The translations under genes and the position numbers were made by a program. From positions 5,394,001 to 5,458,000 of the forward strand of contig NC_088323.1 in NCBI RefSeq assembly GCF_910592395.1: a DNA stretch of 64,000 bases, in the 5' to 3' direction. The notes under the pieces were generated by a model. It searched no databases. It was not told the DNA's origin and saw only the letters and a program-made list of their open reading frames with translations. The stretch is from Lineus longissimus. Its lineage: Eukaryota > Nemertea > Pilidiophora > Heteronemertea > Lineidae. Shown here in pieces: positions 1 to 11,972 of this stretch (its first letter is position 1; each line of letters starts with the position of its first letter).

Positions 1-186
1 TTTCTCAACTGTAGGGCTCTGAAGAAGTTGTGCCTACACAATGTCAGGTAACACTAACTTCCAGATAACACCCTAAGGAAACTCGCTGCAGACAGGTGTT
101 ACAGAGTGGCAGGATCGAATGAATTGTACCTAGAAACCCAATAGCAAAATGTCTTAAGAAATCTGCCTAAGGACACAAATACTAAC

Positions 187-3100
187 AGGTCTTTGTATCT
201 TGCTTGAATTCTTGATGCGTCGATTGACAATTCCTGTCTCTCCTTGGCCGCTTTCAGTAGTGAGTAGTTCGATGTCCTTGCAACATAGTCGGCGAAGTCC
301 GTGAGGGCCTTCTCTTGCTGGCGGTGGTTCTCTCGAATCTAAAAGAGAAATGTATGCAATTGCAATCGAACTGTCTTTTCTGTGCCATAACATTCATTAC
401 GACAAGCATTGAACAGAATGGAGCTGTCATACTAAGAAAGCATACATACCTCAGCATAGTATTCCTGTTCGTCCATGAGGTTCTGTGAATGCTGCGCCTC
501 AAGGAGCTCTGCCTGGGTCAGTGCACAACCCTGGGCCCTCTCCTCCACGGCCCGCTGAATCGTCTCCAAGGCCTCTTGGTCAGGCGTGACCGGCCGAACG
601 CCCTCTTGTTCCAACTCCTCAAAGATTTCAGTCCAAACTTCTCCAAGCTGCAAAAAGATGTTGCTGTTTAGACAGTGCATATCATTCAGTTCCTAGTAAA
701 TCTTATAGATTCTAGAATGTGGTGACCGTCAGTCTGAATTCTAGATGAGAGTCAATGCAATGCAAACTGTTTGTATCTCACTTTCAAATTTAGACATCAG
801 TGTTTACATGTTATCCAAACAATAAAACATCAGAAACATCAAACACCAAAATAAACGAGTTCAAGATTAAACTTTGTACTATTCAAGACTCACCTTGAAA
901 TCTAGGTATCTCTCGACTATGGAGAGTGTCACATGATCTTGTGTCGTCAACCCAGGAAGTTCCACAAAGCCTGAAAATAGGAAGAATAAGAAACTTAAAT
1001 GCTTGTCTGACCTGTTGAAAGAGAAAGAGGATTGGAACTACAAACGACCCAGGAACTCCTGTGCAGATTTCTGGTCGCATATGGCCACCATGGGCCCATT
1101 TGTGTATGGCTGACCATTACCGCCAAATGAACTTGCCCCAGTGTTCTATGGAAGCTGCCATTTACATGGTGTGACATCATGGGACAGTCTATCATGTCAT
1201 ACCATACCTCTCTTACGCTGAGGATATCTCACTTAATTAAGCTGACCCAATGGGTGATATGAATAAAGACTAGCAAATGCTTTTATCTAAAACTCCATGT
1301 ACATTTACGCTGGGCCTTTCTGTACAAAACTGGAGTAAAAGCAATTGCTAGTCTTTATTCATATCACCCATTGTCTCTTCATACCACTCTGACTCTGACC
1401 AATAACCGTCCAATATCTGATGGCCACTTACCCATCTTGCTGAAGAGAGCATAGATCTTCGCCCTCATGTTCTCCGAGATGTCCACAATGGCCTGGCTGG
1501 AATGGGCAGCCGGCTGGGACACCACACCCATGCTCTCCTGAAGTTCTCCCATCAGAGGTTTGGAGAGGTCTGCGGAGGCAAAGAAATCAACAATAAATCT
1601 TGTGCAATGGATGGGGGCAATAGTGGCTTTGCCTTTCATTTGGCATGTAGCCTAAACTGGCTAAAGCCCTAACTCGGACCTGGGTCCGACGAATGGAATG
1701 AATATTTTAATGGATTTAACGGTGGGACAGAATGTAAAGATTCATTTGAGGTAGGTTTAATGAAAATCCAAAAGATATTGTGAAAATGAGAGTGATATGC
1801 AACATTTCTCAACAACATTTTGGAGCAGACTATAGAACAACCGTTTCGATATCTCAAAGCAGTTATGTCCTATTTTGAAAAGCGAAACATGTCAGGTTAT
1901 TATAGAATAAGAGAAGGTTGAGGAAGTTAGATTGATTAAAAGTTCACCAGGAAAACTGCTGAAGGTCAAGGATTTTCTGTTAAAGACAGCCTGAACTGAT
2001 GGAGAAAAATTTCAAAGGATTACACCATATAAAATGATAGCTGAGGTAAAATTTCACCAACAATAGAATGAATTAAAGGGAAAAAACTGACAGAATAATT
2101 GAGAAGAAGGGATAAGCAAATATCCAAATACAACACGACTCAAACATGCTAACAGGTAGAAAAAAACCCTCGAGGGTGAGACTAGTTTCGAGTCATCTTA
2201 GTAGCAGTACAAGAGTTTGGGTAAAATTTGGCACGCTCACTCTCAAACGTTATCGAAACACACGGCAAGCATACAACTACCTCGAATGCTGAAGCGTCTG
2301 TCTTTACCGATGACTAGCAAATAAAAACAACTTATCAGGCACGAATAGTGTTGATCTTAGCTTGAACTGATCCTGAAAGAAAAGCTGTTATTTTGCAACC
2401 TTCCCTCCCTGACCCTGCATATTATATGTTAAAGGCCTACGCTGTTTGTTGATAATTTGAAATTTGTAATTGAATTTGAAAGTTTTCGATTGTGTAAAAA
2501 CGTACTGGGAACAGATTTCAACATTGTCCTTGTGTAGGCAGATATATTCCAAGTCCTGACAGCAAAGTTGCATGCATGGTAACTGCATTACAGCATTGTG
2601 TATAACAGCATTTCTATTATCCTGACCAACAATTAAATATGAACGGCGTACCCCTTTAACATAACCTATTTCCTATTAAAATGAATGCAAAATGTAAGAG
2701 GCAAATTTGCCTAAGAAGCATCAATAGTAGAGTGAATAAAGGGTTCTTATTGGCAAAATATTTGTGAAGAAAATTTTCTCTAATTATAGATCAAAAGTCG
2801 GAAACGTCTCATCCATGTCTAAGGTATGATGGGAAACATCTGTTGCCGAGTCATTTCTCTTCTAAAGCGTTACAGGTCAATTGCCAATAAGAACCCTCCT
2901 CTGCACTATAAGAATGAGGAACCGGCGCGATTTATCCGCCGCGTGGCGCTGCAATCGATCATACCAAAACTCTCCATTTCCAATGCATCATCATGTTATT
3001 TCTGAGCCCGAAAACGATCGCTTATTTTCGACCGATTTCGGCGACGTTTGCATCTTCCTGTTTTAAATTTATTGAGCTATCAGTTTCTTAAGATAATTTT

Positions 3101-4565
3101 GCGGAAAATATGCGCGATGCCAGTTATTGGGCACGTTTTCTGTCGTTGAAATCCTGTGCAAAAATGTCCGCAATGGTTTCCCGTGATTGACCTCATGCGA
3201 CGTCAACAGACCAGAAAATGACGGCATGGCGTCAGAAGGTACGATCGATTGTGGCGCCGCCACTGGCATTTATCTTAACGCCGGTTCCTCATTGAAGCCA
3301 AGCTACCAATGGAGAATACCCGACTTACCGGCAATTAATCCTGAAGATTTTAAGATGCAAATTATGTAGCAAGAGAATTATCTACAAAAGTACACTAGTG
3401 ATCGGCCCCCTTGAGTAACACACCTTGTACAACCCACCCCACTTACTTACGTGTGCTTTTGGACTTCGCACGATTTCTAGTTCCATTCATTCCCAAAAAT
3501 TGTTCAATGGCAAAGCAATTCTTAAAATGAAATGGCCAGGGCCATTGTGCTCACCTCATGTGGAGGAAAGATGGATAAAGAGCATGGTATTGTGTCATGT
3601 AGTGTTAGGTTTGATGTAGGTCCAAGCAATTACAATTTCCCCAAAATGGCCAATTTACAGTACATTTGACCTCTGTGACCTTGAAAAGTAGGTCAAATCA
3701 AAGAAGACCCGGGTGACACATTGAATGGTTGTTAGAATTAGATGTACCTATGATATAAAATTGGTGCCAATCGGGCAAGTCATTACAAGGAATAATGGCA
3801 TTTTGAAGAATTTAGGATTTGGCCCCCTCCCTGGAGGCCAAACGGCAAATCAGATCGCACCAAACTTCGGTACCTAAGATCACCTGACCAAGGGGTACAT
3901 GTGTACTTAATTTGTGATCAATAGTCATTGCAGTTAAGAAACGTGCCATAGTTACGGCCTGACAGCGAATTTACGCCATTTGACCTCTGTGACCTTGACA
4001 AGAAGGTCAAATTAAAAACCTGTGTGACATATACTGTATGGTGGTTAGATGTACCCATGATATCAAATTGGTGGCAATCGGGCAAGAAGTTAAGGAATAA
4101 TCACATTTTTAAGGTTTTTGGATTTTGCCCCCTGGTGGTCAAGTGGTGAATCATATTGGACCAAACTTCGGTCCCTGAGATCACCTGACTAAGGGGTAAA
4201 TGTGTACCAAATTTGGTATCAATAGTCATTGCAGTTTAGAAACGTGCCATCGTTACATCCTAACGGCCAATTTACACCATTTGACCTCTGTGACCTTGAA
4301 AAGGAGGTCAAATCAAAAACCCGGAGGATATATGATGCACCTTTGCTAGAAGTACCTACCATATTTTTTTCAAAATTTCCCGACTACTATTAAGGGAGAT
4401 ATTGCATATTTTCACCTTTAACGTTTGGCCCCCTGGTGGCCAAACCATGAAACGAATCGGACCGAAACTTGGTCTCCAAGGTGTCATTACATAAGGGTAC
4501 ATGTGTACCAAGTTTCAACTCAATAGCTCTAACAGTTACGAAACGTGCCCTGCTAACGGACGACG

Positions 4566-4627
<62 letters not shown>

Positions 4628-7600
4628 ACGACGGACGCCACGGTATGGGATAAGCTCACCTCTGCTAAGAGGTGAGCTAACAAGTACAGCCCCTATTTTT
4701 CCAACTTACAGACCCAGCCATCCTGCAAGAGTGTCGTAAATTAGATATGAAGAGAAATTCAGAATCGAAAACCCAGTCCTTTACACCACACCCGCCTGCT
4801 AAATTACTGAATCTATTGTGAAGAAATACTAAAAGAACAGAAGTGAAAGGAAATCCTTACGACTTGTGATAGCTACATCTATCAGTGAAGGCTTCTACAT
4901 TTTGGATTGACAGCTCTGGATGTGAAAGGGATCAGCGAAAGGAGAGAGTGCCAGAGTTGGACTAAGTCTAACACAAGGAGTCCAGGGAGACCAGTCCTTG
5001 CCATGCAGTCCTGTCTAAAGAAGTGCGGGTCACTCAGGAGAATACGTTTTGTTCTACTTGATGCATTGTCTGTCTAAACCTGTTTGTATCGTATCACGAA
5101 AATTCTTCAAACGAAAACTCACCTGCGATGGATCCAGACTCTTCTCGCTTCACTCCCATATCTCTCTCCTCGTCTCTCCAGATGTTACACAGAAGATGAG
5201 CCGCAGAGATGTCCTCCTTCCCCCGCCACGTGTTAATGTGGGCGATCGTCTTTCTGTTCTCGGACAGGTCCAGGAGGCAACCAAGGATTAGATTGTGCAT
5301 CGACTTGGGACAATTCTGCAGAGAAGAAACAATGTCAATGTTATGATTGATTCAAAGGGTTGAATTGGTTGACACATGTAGATTAATCGAATATCTGATT
5401 TTGTCGATTCCTCCGCAACATACCCTCTGGCTGAGACCCAGACCCCTCTATTACTTGGTGGACTCCTCTGTATCACATTCTTACCAATTCAATTCAATTC
5501 AATTCAATTTATTGCACAACTATCAAAGGATAAGACAGTATGACAGTACATAAATACAAATAAAACACATACAAAAATATTTTTAAAAGAAAGTTACATG
5601 TATATGGTAATTAAAATAAGACCACAATGACTTATTAATTAGTGCCCCTGAAGAGCTGTCTTTCTTCAAAGGCTTTCGAGATAAAAATAGCAGTATCTAA
5701 AATAATCTTGTTGTCAGTAATACTCATAATAGAAATAAAGTCCAGATTTGAAAATAATTGACTACATTTATAAAAATTTATATTTGTGAGATACTCGTCT
5801 CTTAATTTATTGTTACCTCTAAGAGATCAAACAGGAGAAACACCCCTTCGCACTCCATAAAGTATTCCTCCGTCGTGTAGCAACCGACGATGGCACACCA
5901 GATTATGTCGACTGTGGCCAACATGAGGCGGTGATGTCCAAGGCCGCTGCTGAACTTCTGCGGATTGATTTTCATGTAGCGGACCAAAACGTCGACTCCT
6001 TGGCTGCCAAATAGCTCCTAAAATGTGACAAAAAGAAATTCAGTTTCTCTTTCATCATTCGATAACACCAACATATCAATAGTCTCGCTTCTAATTTGTT
6101 AATTTTTCTAATAGCAGTGTAAATTTCTGGTAGATAGGCTGCGGGCCAAGTGATTTGGGGGCAGTGCCCACACAGAGTAGTGGCCTCCATATGACCAGTA
6201 TTATAACAATATTAGACACCTAAGGACAAAGTTTATCACAATTTCACCAACCTTTCTGTGCATGTCTCCCTCACAGATTGCCGACAGGATGAAGAGCATG
6301 TCACACTGCATCTCTACATCCACAGCATCATCTGCTTCATCTGATAAGCTCACACTGTTCAAGATGCCTGTAAATGAAACATGAGACAACATGATTCAAC
6401 ACGTTTTTCTCTGGGCAGGTCAATCCAGTGCAATGCGGGCTGTGCCTATGGAATAAACTGCCACCAGCCCCCAGGGCAGAGACAAGCATTAAACAGTTCG
6501 AGTCGGTTAAAAACGCTACTTTTCGACAAGTGGTGAGGGGCGCTTTGAGCGTGGTTTAACCGCGGGAAGGCGCGATACAAATGACATTTATTATTTATTA
6601 TTATTATTATTTCATTACCTCATCTGGGTCTAGAAGTAGAAGCCAAGACAGATAAAACCATTTTTCTTCAAATTGAAGATGTGAATGACAATAACGGACA
6701 CCGACACCAATGTTGAAAGATACCCGAAAGCCAAAATATTAATCTGACACGTACCAGTTAATTGGTTGATCGCCCCCTGGTCAACAAGGTCTTGAATGAC
6801 GTTCTCCTCTGCTGTGGATATGACACTACGCATCAGACGCAGAGTGTGCCGCATCTGGGCGCGCTTGTTTCTACGGCCACCAGCACCGTGGAAACTGTTT
6901 CCATGACCGCCATATTTTGCTGAAATTGAAATCGGGAGATCATGAACAGTACATCTTAAACGCAGGGACTGACTCACCGATTGTCTCCATGAGTGAACAA
7001 GAGGAAGAGGAATAATCCACAGATTCTGAAGATGGGTACTTACTTGGGCCTACACACCACTCTAGAAGTAACAACAACCGCGTGCCTCCCTGACATGTCA
7101 TGTAATCATCGAGCATCAACGGCGTGAGTGTCGCAAGTGCCGAGAGAGCGTGGAGTTGAATCTCTTCAAATTGTGCAGGTGACCAATCTCTTGGCCCTGA
7201 CGTCTCATCGTTTGAGCGTACGTAGTGGAACAAGGCAAGAATCACGTGACCTTCGGACATTATCTGAAATACGACGAGGAACAATTTTGATATTTGAGAT
7301 AATCATGATTGAAAAGATCCAGAAATTTGGGAAAGGGGGGAGAGCACCTAATGTGTGCTTTTGGAAACGATGGAGGGCCTGGAAGTCTTCCCCTTAAAAA
7401 ATTATTATCATAACCATCAAAACTTACTGGGATAGTAGTCTGATTCTTTGATAAAACTACTAAGATGTTGATGAGAAGCTTCTTGAGTTCAAAATCTTCA
7501 TGACTTTTTGAATATTTGAGATGTTTCACAAGGGCATGGTGACTTTTCACTTCTTCGAACGTGCTCAGCAGGACGAGCTGCTTGACGAATCCCGTCTCCA

Positions 7601-10461
7601 CAAAAGGCGCTTGGTCGTTCAATGTTGCCACAAGCGATGCCAGGACGAGGAGGTCATTTCGTAGCTGCATATCGTAGTGACTGTAACCCTGGGTTAACTG
7701 TCCGATGAAGGCGTCGCGAAGTTGGCTGGAAACGTATGCGAGAATATTAAACAACAAATGAATAAAACTAGAAATCTAGTAACCTCAAGCTGCAGAAAGA
7801 CTAGTCTGCTGTGGATTCACAACTCAAACTAATAGAGATTTGTGCAATCACTTGGCCAAGATGGCACTGGATATAGGCACTATCAACCACCTCCGGAGAA
7901 GTAGAAGATTATCTTCTTCTTTAGGATTCGCTCTGCACTTGGAGGTGCTATATTCCAAGATTTCGAGAGACAGAGAAGAGCCAGGAATTTTCGTTCCTTG
8001 AAAGACTGGTTCCTGCAGAAGTACAATCCCAGGTAACCACTAAGCTACTAGGATCCTCTAAAGATCATCTAAGAAACTGGAAACTTACGATATACACTCC
8101 ACATTATTCAACTGTTCTGCCACGTCCTTGCTTTCACCATTCTCGAGCAAGTTCCACAGAATATCCGCCGATCGAAACAGGAGCTGCCCGGACGCATCAG
8201 GGTCGACCAGATGAAGGCAAAGTTTGTTGGCACCACTTGCTCTCAGCATCTGATCACAGGTCAAATCTGAAATTGACAAGAACAAAAATAAACCTATAGT
8301 TTACACTTACAGTGTATAACGCACAATGTGGCCACTGCACCTTGCAATTAACTTGTTTTGAAAGTACTTCACACTCAAAATACTAATTGCATTAGCCTAC
8401 TCACTTGATTTTTTTGAAAATTTCTGCAAAACCTTTAGGACGGCAAGTTTGACCGGGAGGTCAGTCTCGAGCAAGGCTAAGGATTTCACAAGAGTCTCAG
8501 ACACATCACTCTTCTCCACAATCTTTTGGTTATATGATAGTTTGGAGGCCATGTGTTCTGAAAGAAATGGAATTCATGAGTTAAAAACCGTTATGATTCC
8601 GGAACATACCGGGAAGGTAATCATTATTTCTAGAACTTGAGGTTGATTACAGTGGAACCCCCGTTATCGGACAGCTCTCTAATATTAAGGACAATTTCTC
8701 TAATCAGGACACCTCTATTTAGGAGAGCACTTGTAAGCTGTGAGTGTGTCCTTATAATAAAGAGGTTTTGTTGTAATACATCACATCTTTTTATAAATAG
8801 TTTTGATTAGTCTCTTTTATCTCTGTGTCTATATTTTATGTACAGTACATAGAAAATGTATCTTCATTAATGTTGCACTTTTAATTCAATAAATTATTAT
8901 CATTATTATTATTATTACAATTATATCTTTCTCCTTGGTCTCTCGTGCATTTACTCTTCAAACCAACACTTACTTTGCACTTCTTGTTTTGGAGGTTTCC
9001 GCGTGTAAAAAGATATCAGTGCCTTGCAGATTTCTAATCTGATGTCTTTGTTTGGCACTCGCATTAAATAACCTGAAACAGGGATCCAAGAATGATCCAA
9101 GAATGTCACGCTAATTTGATTATTTGCAAACACTTATACCTCGCACCTCAAGCAAGAATCTGTGAATCTGATTGGCTAACTAAGTCACGTGAGCGGGCAA
9201 CATTACTCTCTTTGGCTCCACAAGAGCAATGCTACATCTTAAGTTGCCTTATAAAAGAAGATTATTTTTTGCGGGCAACATTTCGTTTTGGTTTTTTCCT
9301 CAGCCCCTTAAATGCAATGGTACACAGTAAGCTGCTTCATAACAGAAGGTTATTTAAGCAACCGCCATTTCGGCATGGAACTTGATCAAATCAATTTGAG
9401 AGTTTTTATGTTGTGTACCTACCTAATTGTGACACAGACTCTATAGCAATTTGTTCGTAAGATATCTCATCTGATGTCTTCTCCCTGAGGAATGGTAGGC
9501 TAGCGATCTTCAGCAATTCCATCAGAGGTTCAATATACAAGGGTTGTTCATCAACACGGTCTGTACAGACGTTGAGAATCTTGAAAATGTGAACTAGATC
9601 TTTCATAATCTTAGAGAAATGGTCAAGGAAATGGAAGAAATATTTATCACTATCAGAGACATGATGACACAAAGGGTAGCACCCTAAATCTGGCTAAAAA
9701 TGTAAAGAGAAATTGTGTGAAATTTTAATTGTGTTTAAGCTGTTGTGAGCCACGTCTACAAAAGGATACGAAGCCTTTCTGATAATGCTTGATGACTTTT
9801 TTCAGGGCATGAATATGCCGGTCATATAACATCGCCTGAAAAACATAACAGAATGAGTTTATTCAAAACAACATTTGAGGAAGAAGAGTATGACTATATG
9901 ACAAGCAAGAATAAGACATGTATGTGTTTGAGAAGTCTCTGTGAAGTACCTCACATTTTTCTATTTTAGGGATTGAAAACTTGCATTGCAATAGATCTGA
10001 ACTGACCCACTAACTGAAAGGCAATGTAAATTGAAGTAATTGTAGTATGAATTTATTATAAAGAAATAAGGTGTAACTTACTGAATGTGGATCAATAAGA
10101 AGTTTGATCAGTCTGTGTAAATTGACTGGCTCCAATTTACTTCCCTGAAAATAGAAGACAGTTCATTGATTGATTTTTTTAATATGATTTTGATGAATCT
10201 TATCCAGGACTTAATGATCAATAAAACAAACTGGGGCTCCTGGTACTTTTTGCCTTAACCCTGACAACTTTTCTCTGTAAGTGTAATGTTCATTTTGCTT
10301 GACTGAATAATAATAATAATAGGACTTACCATGAGCAAACCCATGTCTTCATCAGTGATTTTATGGCCGACAATTGGGATTCTGGGTGCATCCGGCACCA
10401 CTGCCTGAATCCCTGGCCCAGTGGCCATCCTCGGCGCCATCTGCGTTTGAGCAGCAGCCAT
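187..10461 (-). CDS. CFAP69: Cilia- and flagella-associated protein 69, 3' end beyond the window
   Basis: Seventeen coding exons, read right to left: 10461-10330, 10144-10082, 9835-9770, 9609-9423, 9072-8974, 8557-8405, 8266-8089, 7725-7428, 7263-7044, 6919-6755, 6367-6252, 6017-5817, 5315-5123, 1569-1432, 970-894, 647-450, 338-187. All joins keep phase and give 878 residues; vertebrate CFAP69 is about 940, so one or more last exons lie left of position 1. Recognised by family blocks such as DPDASGQLLFRS, HYDMQLRNDLLVL, HGNSFHGAGGRRNK, IVGCYTTEEYF and DISENMRAKIYALF. In other animals CFAP69 is an armadillo-like axonemal protein of the ciliary central apparatus, needed for sperm flagella and olfactory cilia. 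The start is the ATG opening MAAAQTQMAP; N-termini vary in this family. The exon 9 donor has an in-frame alternative at 6978. Intron 13 (1570-5122) is unusually long and carries a HINE-like element. Identity is confident; the donor of the last exon (GTTAGT) is less so. Confidence 0.93.
1250..1374. mobile_element. Short foldback MITE (copy 1)
   Basis: The sequence CAATGGGTGATATGAATA at the left is matched in inverted orientation by the right end, TATTCATATCACCCATTG, and the arms run about 38 bp with a ~50 bp centre. A related, more decayed copy sits at 35186-35310. It has no coding capacity and lies in an intron of CFAP69. No clear target duplication can be seen. Confidence 0.7.
2741..2896. 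repeat. Foldback sequence with 16 bp perfect arms
   Basis: GGGTTCTTATTGGCAA at 2741-2756 is the exact reverse complement of 2881-2896, with about 124 bp between. This is the shape of a small MITE, but it is a single copy in the window and no target duplication is visible. It lies in CFAP69 intron 13. Confidence 0.45.
3526..4680 (+). mobile_element. HINE/Helitron-like non-autonomous element, copy 1
   Basis: This is a 1.15 kb unit nearly identical to the reverse complement of 50863-52000. It starts AATGAAATGGCCAGGGCCAT (a short palindrome) followed by GTGCTCACCTC. It contains about three ~305 bp tandem repeats that each include TTTGACCTCTGTGACCTTG (starts near 3667, 3978 and 4278), then an (ACG)n run. 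It ends in a stem-loop with arms AGCTCACCTCT and AGAGGTGAGCT, finishing at CTAA. There is no coding sequence. Subterminal inverted motifs, central tandem repeats, a 3' hairpin and a CTRR-type end together resemble Helentron-associated (HINE/DINE-like) elements; that class is an inference. It sits in CFAP69 intron 13, antisense to the gene. Confidence 0.75.
4560..4637. repeat. (ACG)n microsatellite
   Basis: A run of about twenty GAC/ACG triplets forms part of the HINE-like element. The Arg-, Asp- or Val-runs it creates in open frames on both strands are not genes. Confidence 0.95.
5483..5800 (-). mobile_element. Probable non-LTR retroelement 3' tail with (AATTC)n
   Basis: Read on the minus strand it ends in TGCAATAAATTGAATTGAAT with repeated TTGAA units. 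This polyadenylation-like tail with a pentamer run is common in LINE-derived fragments of marine invertebrates. The AT-rich body upstream has no open frame. It lies in CFAP69 intron 12. The class is inferred from shape only. Confidence 0.45.
6405..6613 (+). mobile_element. LINE/SINE 3' tail ending in an ATT run
   Basis: The segment GGGCGCTTTGAGCGTGG..GGCGCGATACAAATGAC followed by TTATTATTTATTATTATTATT has the typical 3' end of CR1/L2-like elements and their SINEs (a GCGCTATATAAAT-type motif plus a trinucleotide tail). It lies in CFAP69 intron 10. No reverse transcriptase remains. Confidence 0.6.
7975..8054 (-). mobile_element. SINE fragment, family with TTTCAAGGAAC core
   Basis: Read on the minus strand it carries TAGCTTAGTGGTTACC, then GGGATTGTAC and CTTTCAAGGAACGAAAATTCCTG, all shared with the copies at 38669-38907 and 37986-38110. 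It is truncated and lies in CFAP69 intron 7. Confidence 0.6.
8647..8776 (+). mobile_element. AACCTCTC-family MITE, copy A
   Basis: It starts ACAGTGGAACCCCCGTTATC, contains CTCTAATCAGGACACCTCT and TATTAAGGACA phrases, and ends in the inverse motif AAAGAGGTTTTGTTGTA. It belongs to the family seen at 20532, 39391 and 60501. It lies in CFAP69 intron 5 and is followed by another LINE-like tail with an ATT run at about 8870-8920. Confidence 0.65.
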
Positions 10462-11294
10462 GATTACGAAGTGATCCTAACTTTCAAGATGCTTGTGATG
10501 AAAATCAGGACTTCTTTGCACTTTCACTGACGACTCGACCAGTGCCTCCCGCACAGCCGTCCAACCAATTCAATTGAAACTTCTCAATCAGGTATGCCAG
10601 CTGCGGATGCAATAAATGACACTGACAGTCAGACAGAAAGACACAAAATAGAAAGACATAGGGCCTACTTGTCGTCTTCAGACCAGGCATATGGTAAATC
10701 ATGAGTGAGACTGAGGGCCAATCTCACTATCACTGACACAAGTGACACGGTCAGCATCACTGCTGAGCATGGGACAGCAGTCGCAGTGCGACTGTCCGTG
10801 ACGACTGAGTCTAGTGTGACTGTGAGTGTCAATGAGAATTTCTCTGTCCTCTTCTTCCAATACTGGGATGTCGTCATCATATTGACCATCATGCCCAGGG
10901 CCTACCCTAGGCCTTTCGGACAAGGAAGGGGCAACTCACATGTATGTGTTGACTGTCCTGCACAATGCTTGCATCACAATATGCAATGCATGAATGGATT
11001 GGGATTGATGCGCGACTGACACTGTGCATGCATGCTGTGCGAGTGTGACAGCCAGAGCCGATGACAACAACACACTCACACACTTTCTATTGAATTTTAA
11101 TAGGTCTTTTAAAGAGGGCATCACCACATTTACGCTATCAATTACTGCCTGGATCATAATTCACAACCCGGCATGACAATATACCTCAAATACGATGTTT
11201 TTACAGGTTTATTTCGCCTTTTTGTCAGGTCTGAGTGGTCTCTTTTGACAAAACAGGCGCCATGTTGCTTTTTCGTGTTGCTAGGAAGAAGCGC
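10462..11294. promoter_or_regulatory. Region upstream of CFAP69
   Basis: This holds the presumed promoter and 5' UTR of the minus-strand CFAP69 gene. No TATA element or start site can be fixed by eye. It contains an imperfect GTGACTGTGAGTG-type run around 10700-10830 but no gene I can support. Confidence 0.4.
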
Positions 11295-11303
11295 TGCATT
11301 CTG

Positions 11304-11963
11304 GGGTAGGTGTAAACTGTAGACAAAAGTGTTGACGAAAGTGTGGACAGCGGCCCTCTAAGTTTGGTGGGCTGGCATTTCTTTGTCTTTCAATATATTT
11401 AAAAGAAATTGCATTTTAATGGGTCAGCGAAAGTAAAAAAGGAAAAAAATTATTTTGATGGGTGATTTTGATTAGTGGGTGGACGGGCTTTCTACATCCT
11501 CATGACCTAACCTTTCAACAACAGGGCTTCAGTGGTGCCGCCATCTTGGATCAACGAAAGTTGGTCTGAGAGAGGGCCAACTATTTTTGCCTCCAACTGA
11601 ATGATATTGTCATTGTCATTCAAATAAAAGTAGTTTTTGTGAAAGAATATTATTTGGACTAGTTAGAAATATCACAGTTTCAACAAATTCTTTGATAATT
11701 AGTCCACATTTGGACACTATACCTCGCATTTCCCCTCCACAAAGTCAAACGGCTTGAAAGGCCACTTCGAAAAAAGCCCGTCCAATTATTGATCAAAATC
11801 GCCCATCAAAATAATTTTTTTCCTTTTTTTTTCGCTGACCCATTAAAACGATTTTAATGCATAATATACTGCAATTTCTTTTAAATATATTGAAAGACAA
11901 AGAAATGCCAGCCCACCAAACTTAGCCGCTGTCCACACTTTCGTCCACAGTTTACACCTACCC
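11304..11963. mobile_element. Foldback (Mutator-like) DNA transposon, non-autonomous, 660 bp
   Basis: Long terminal inverted repeats, about 185-195 bp each (11304-11495 against 11775-11963), begin GGGTAGGTGTAAACTGT and end ACAGTTTACACCTACCC. The element is flanked by the perfect 9 bp direct repeat TGCATTCTG at 11295-11303 and 11964-11972. Long inverted repeats with a 9 bp target duplication are the signature of MULE-type elements. The ~280 bp centre has no transposase frame. Confidence 0.85.
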
Positions 11964-11972
11964 TGCATTCTG

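Noticed and set aside
1-186. Terminal CFAP69 exon
   Set aside because: Several AGs on the minus strand could start an exon, but none gives a convincing match to the family C-terminus in phase.
4390-4683. Open frames with long Arg runs on both strands
   Set aside because: They are translations of the (ACG)n microsatellite in the HINE-like element; the mirror case at 50786-51025 gives an Asp run.
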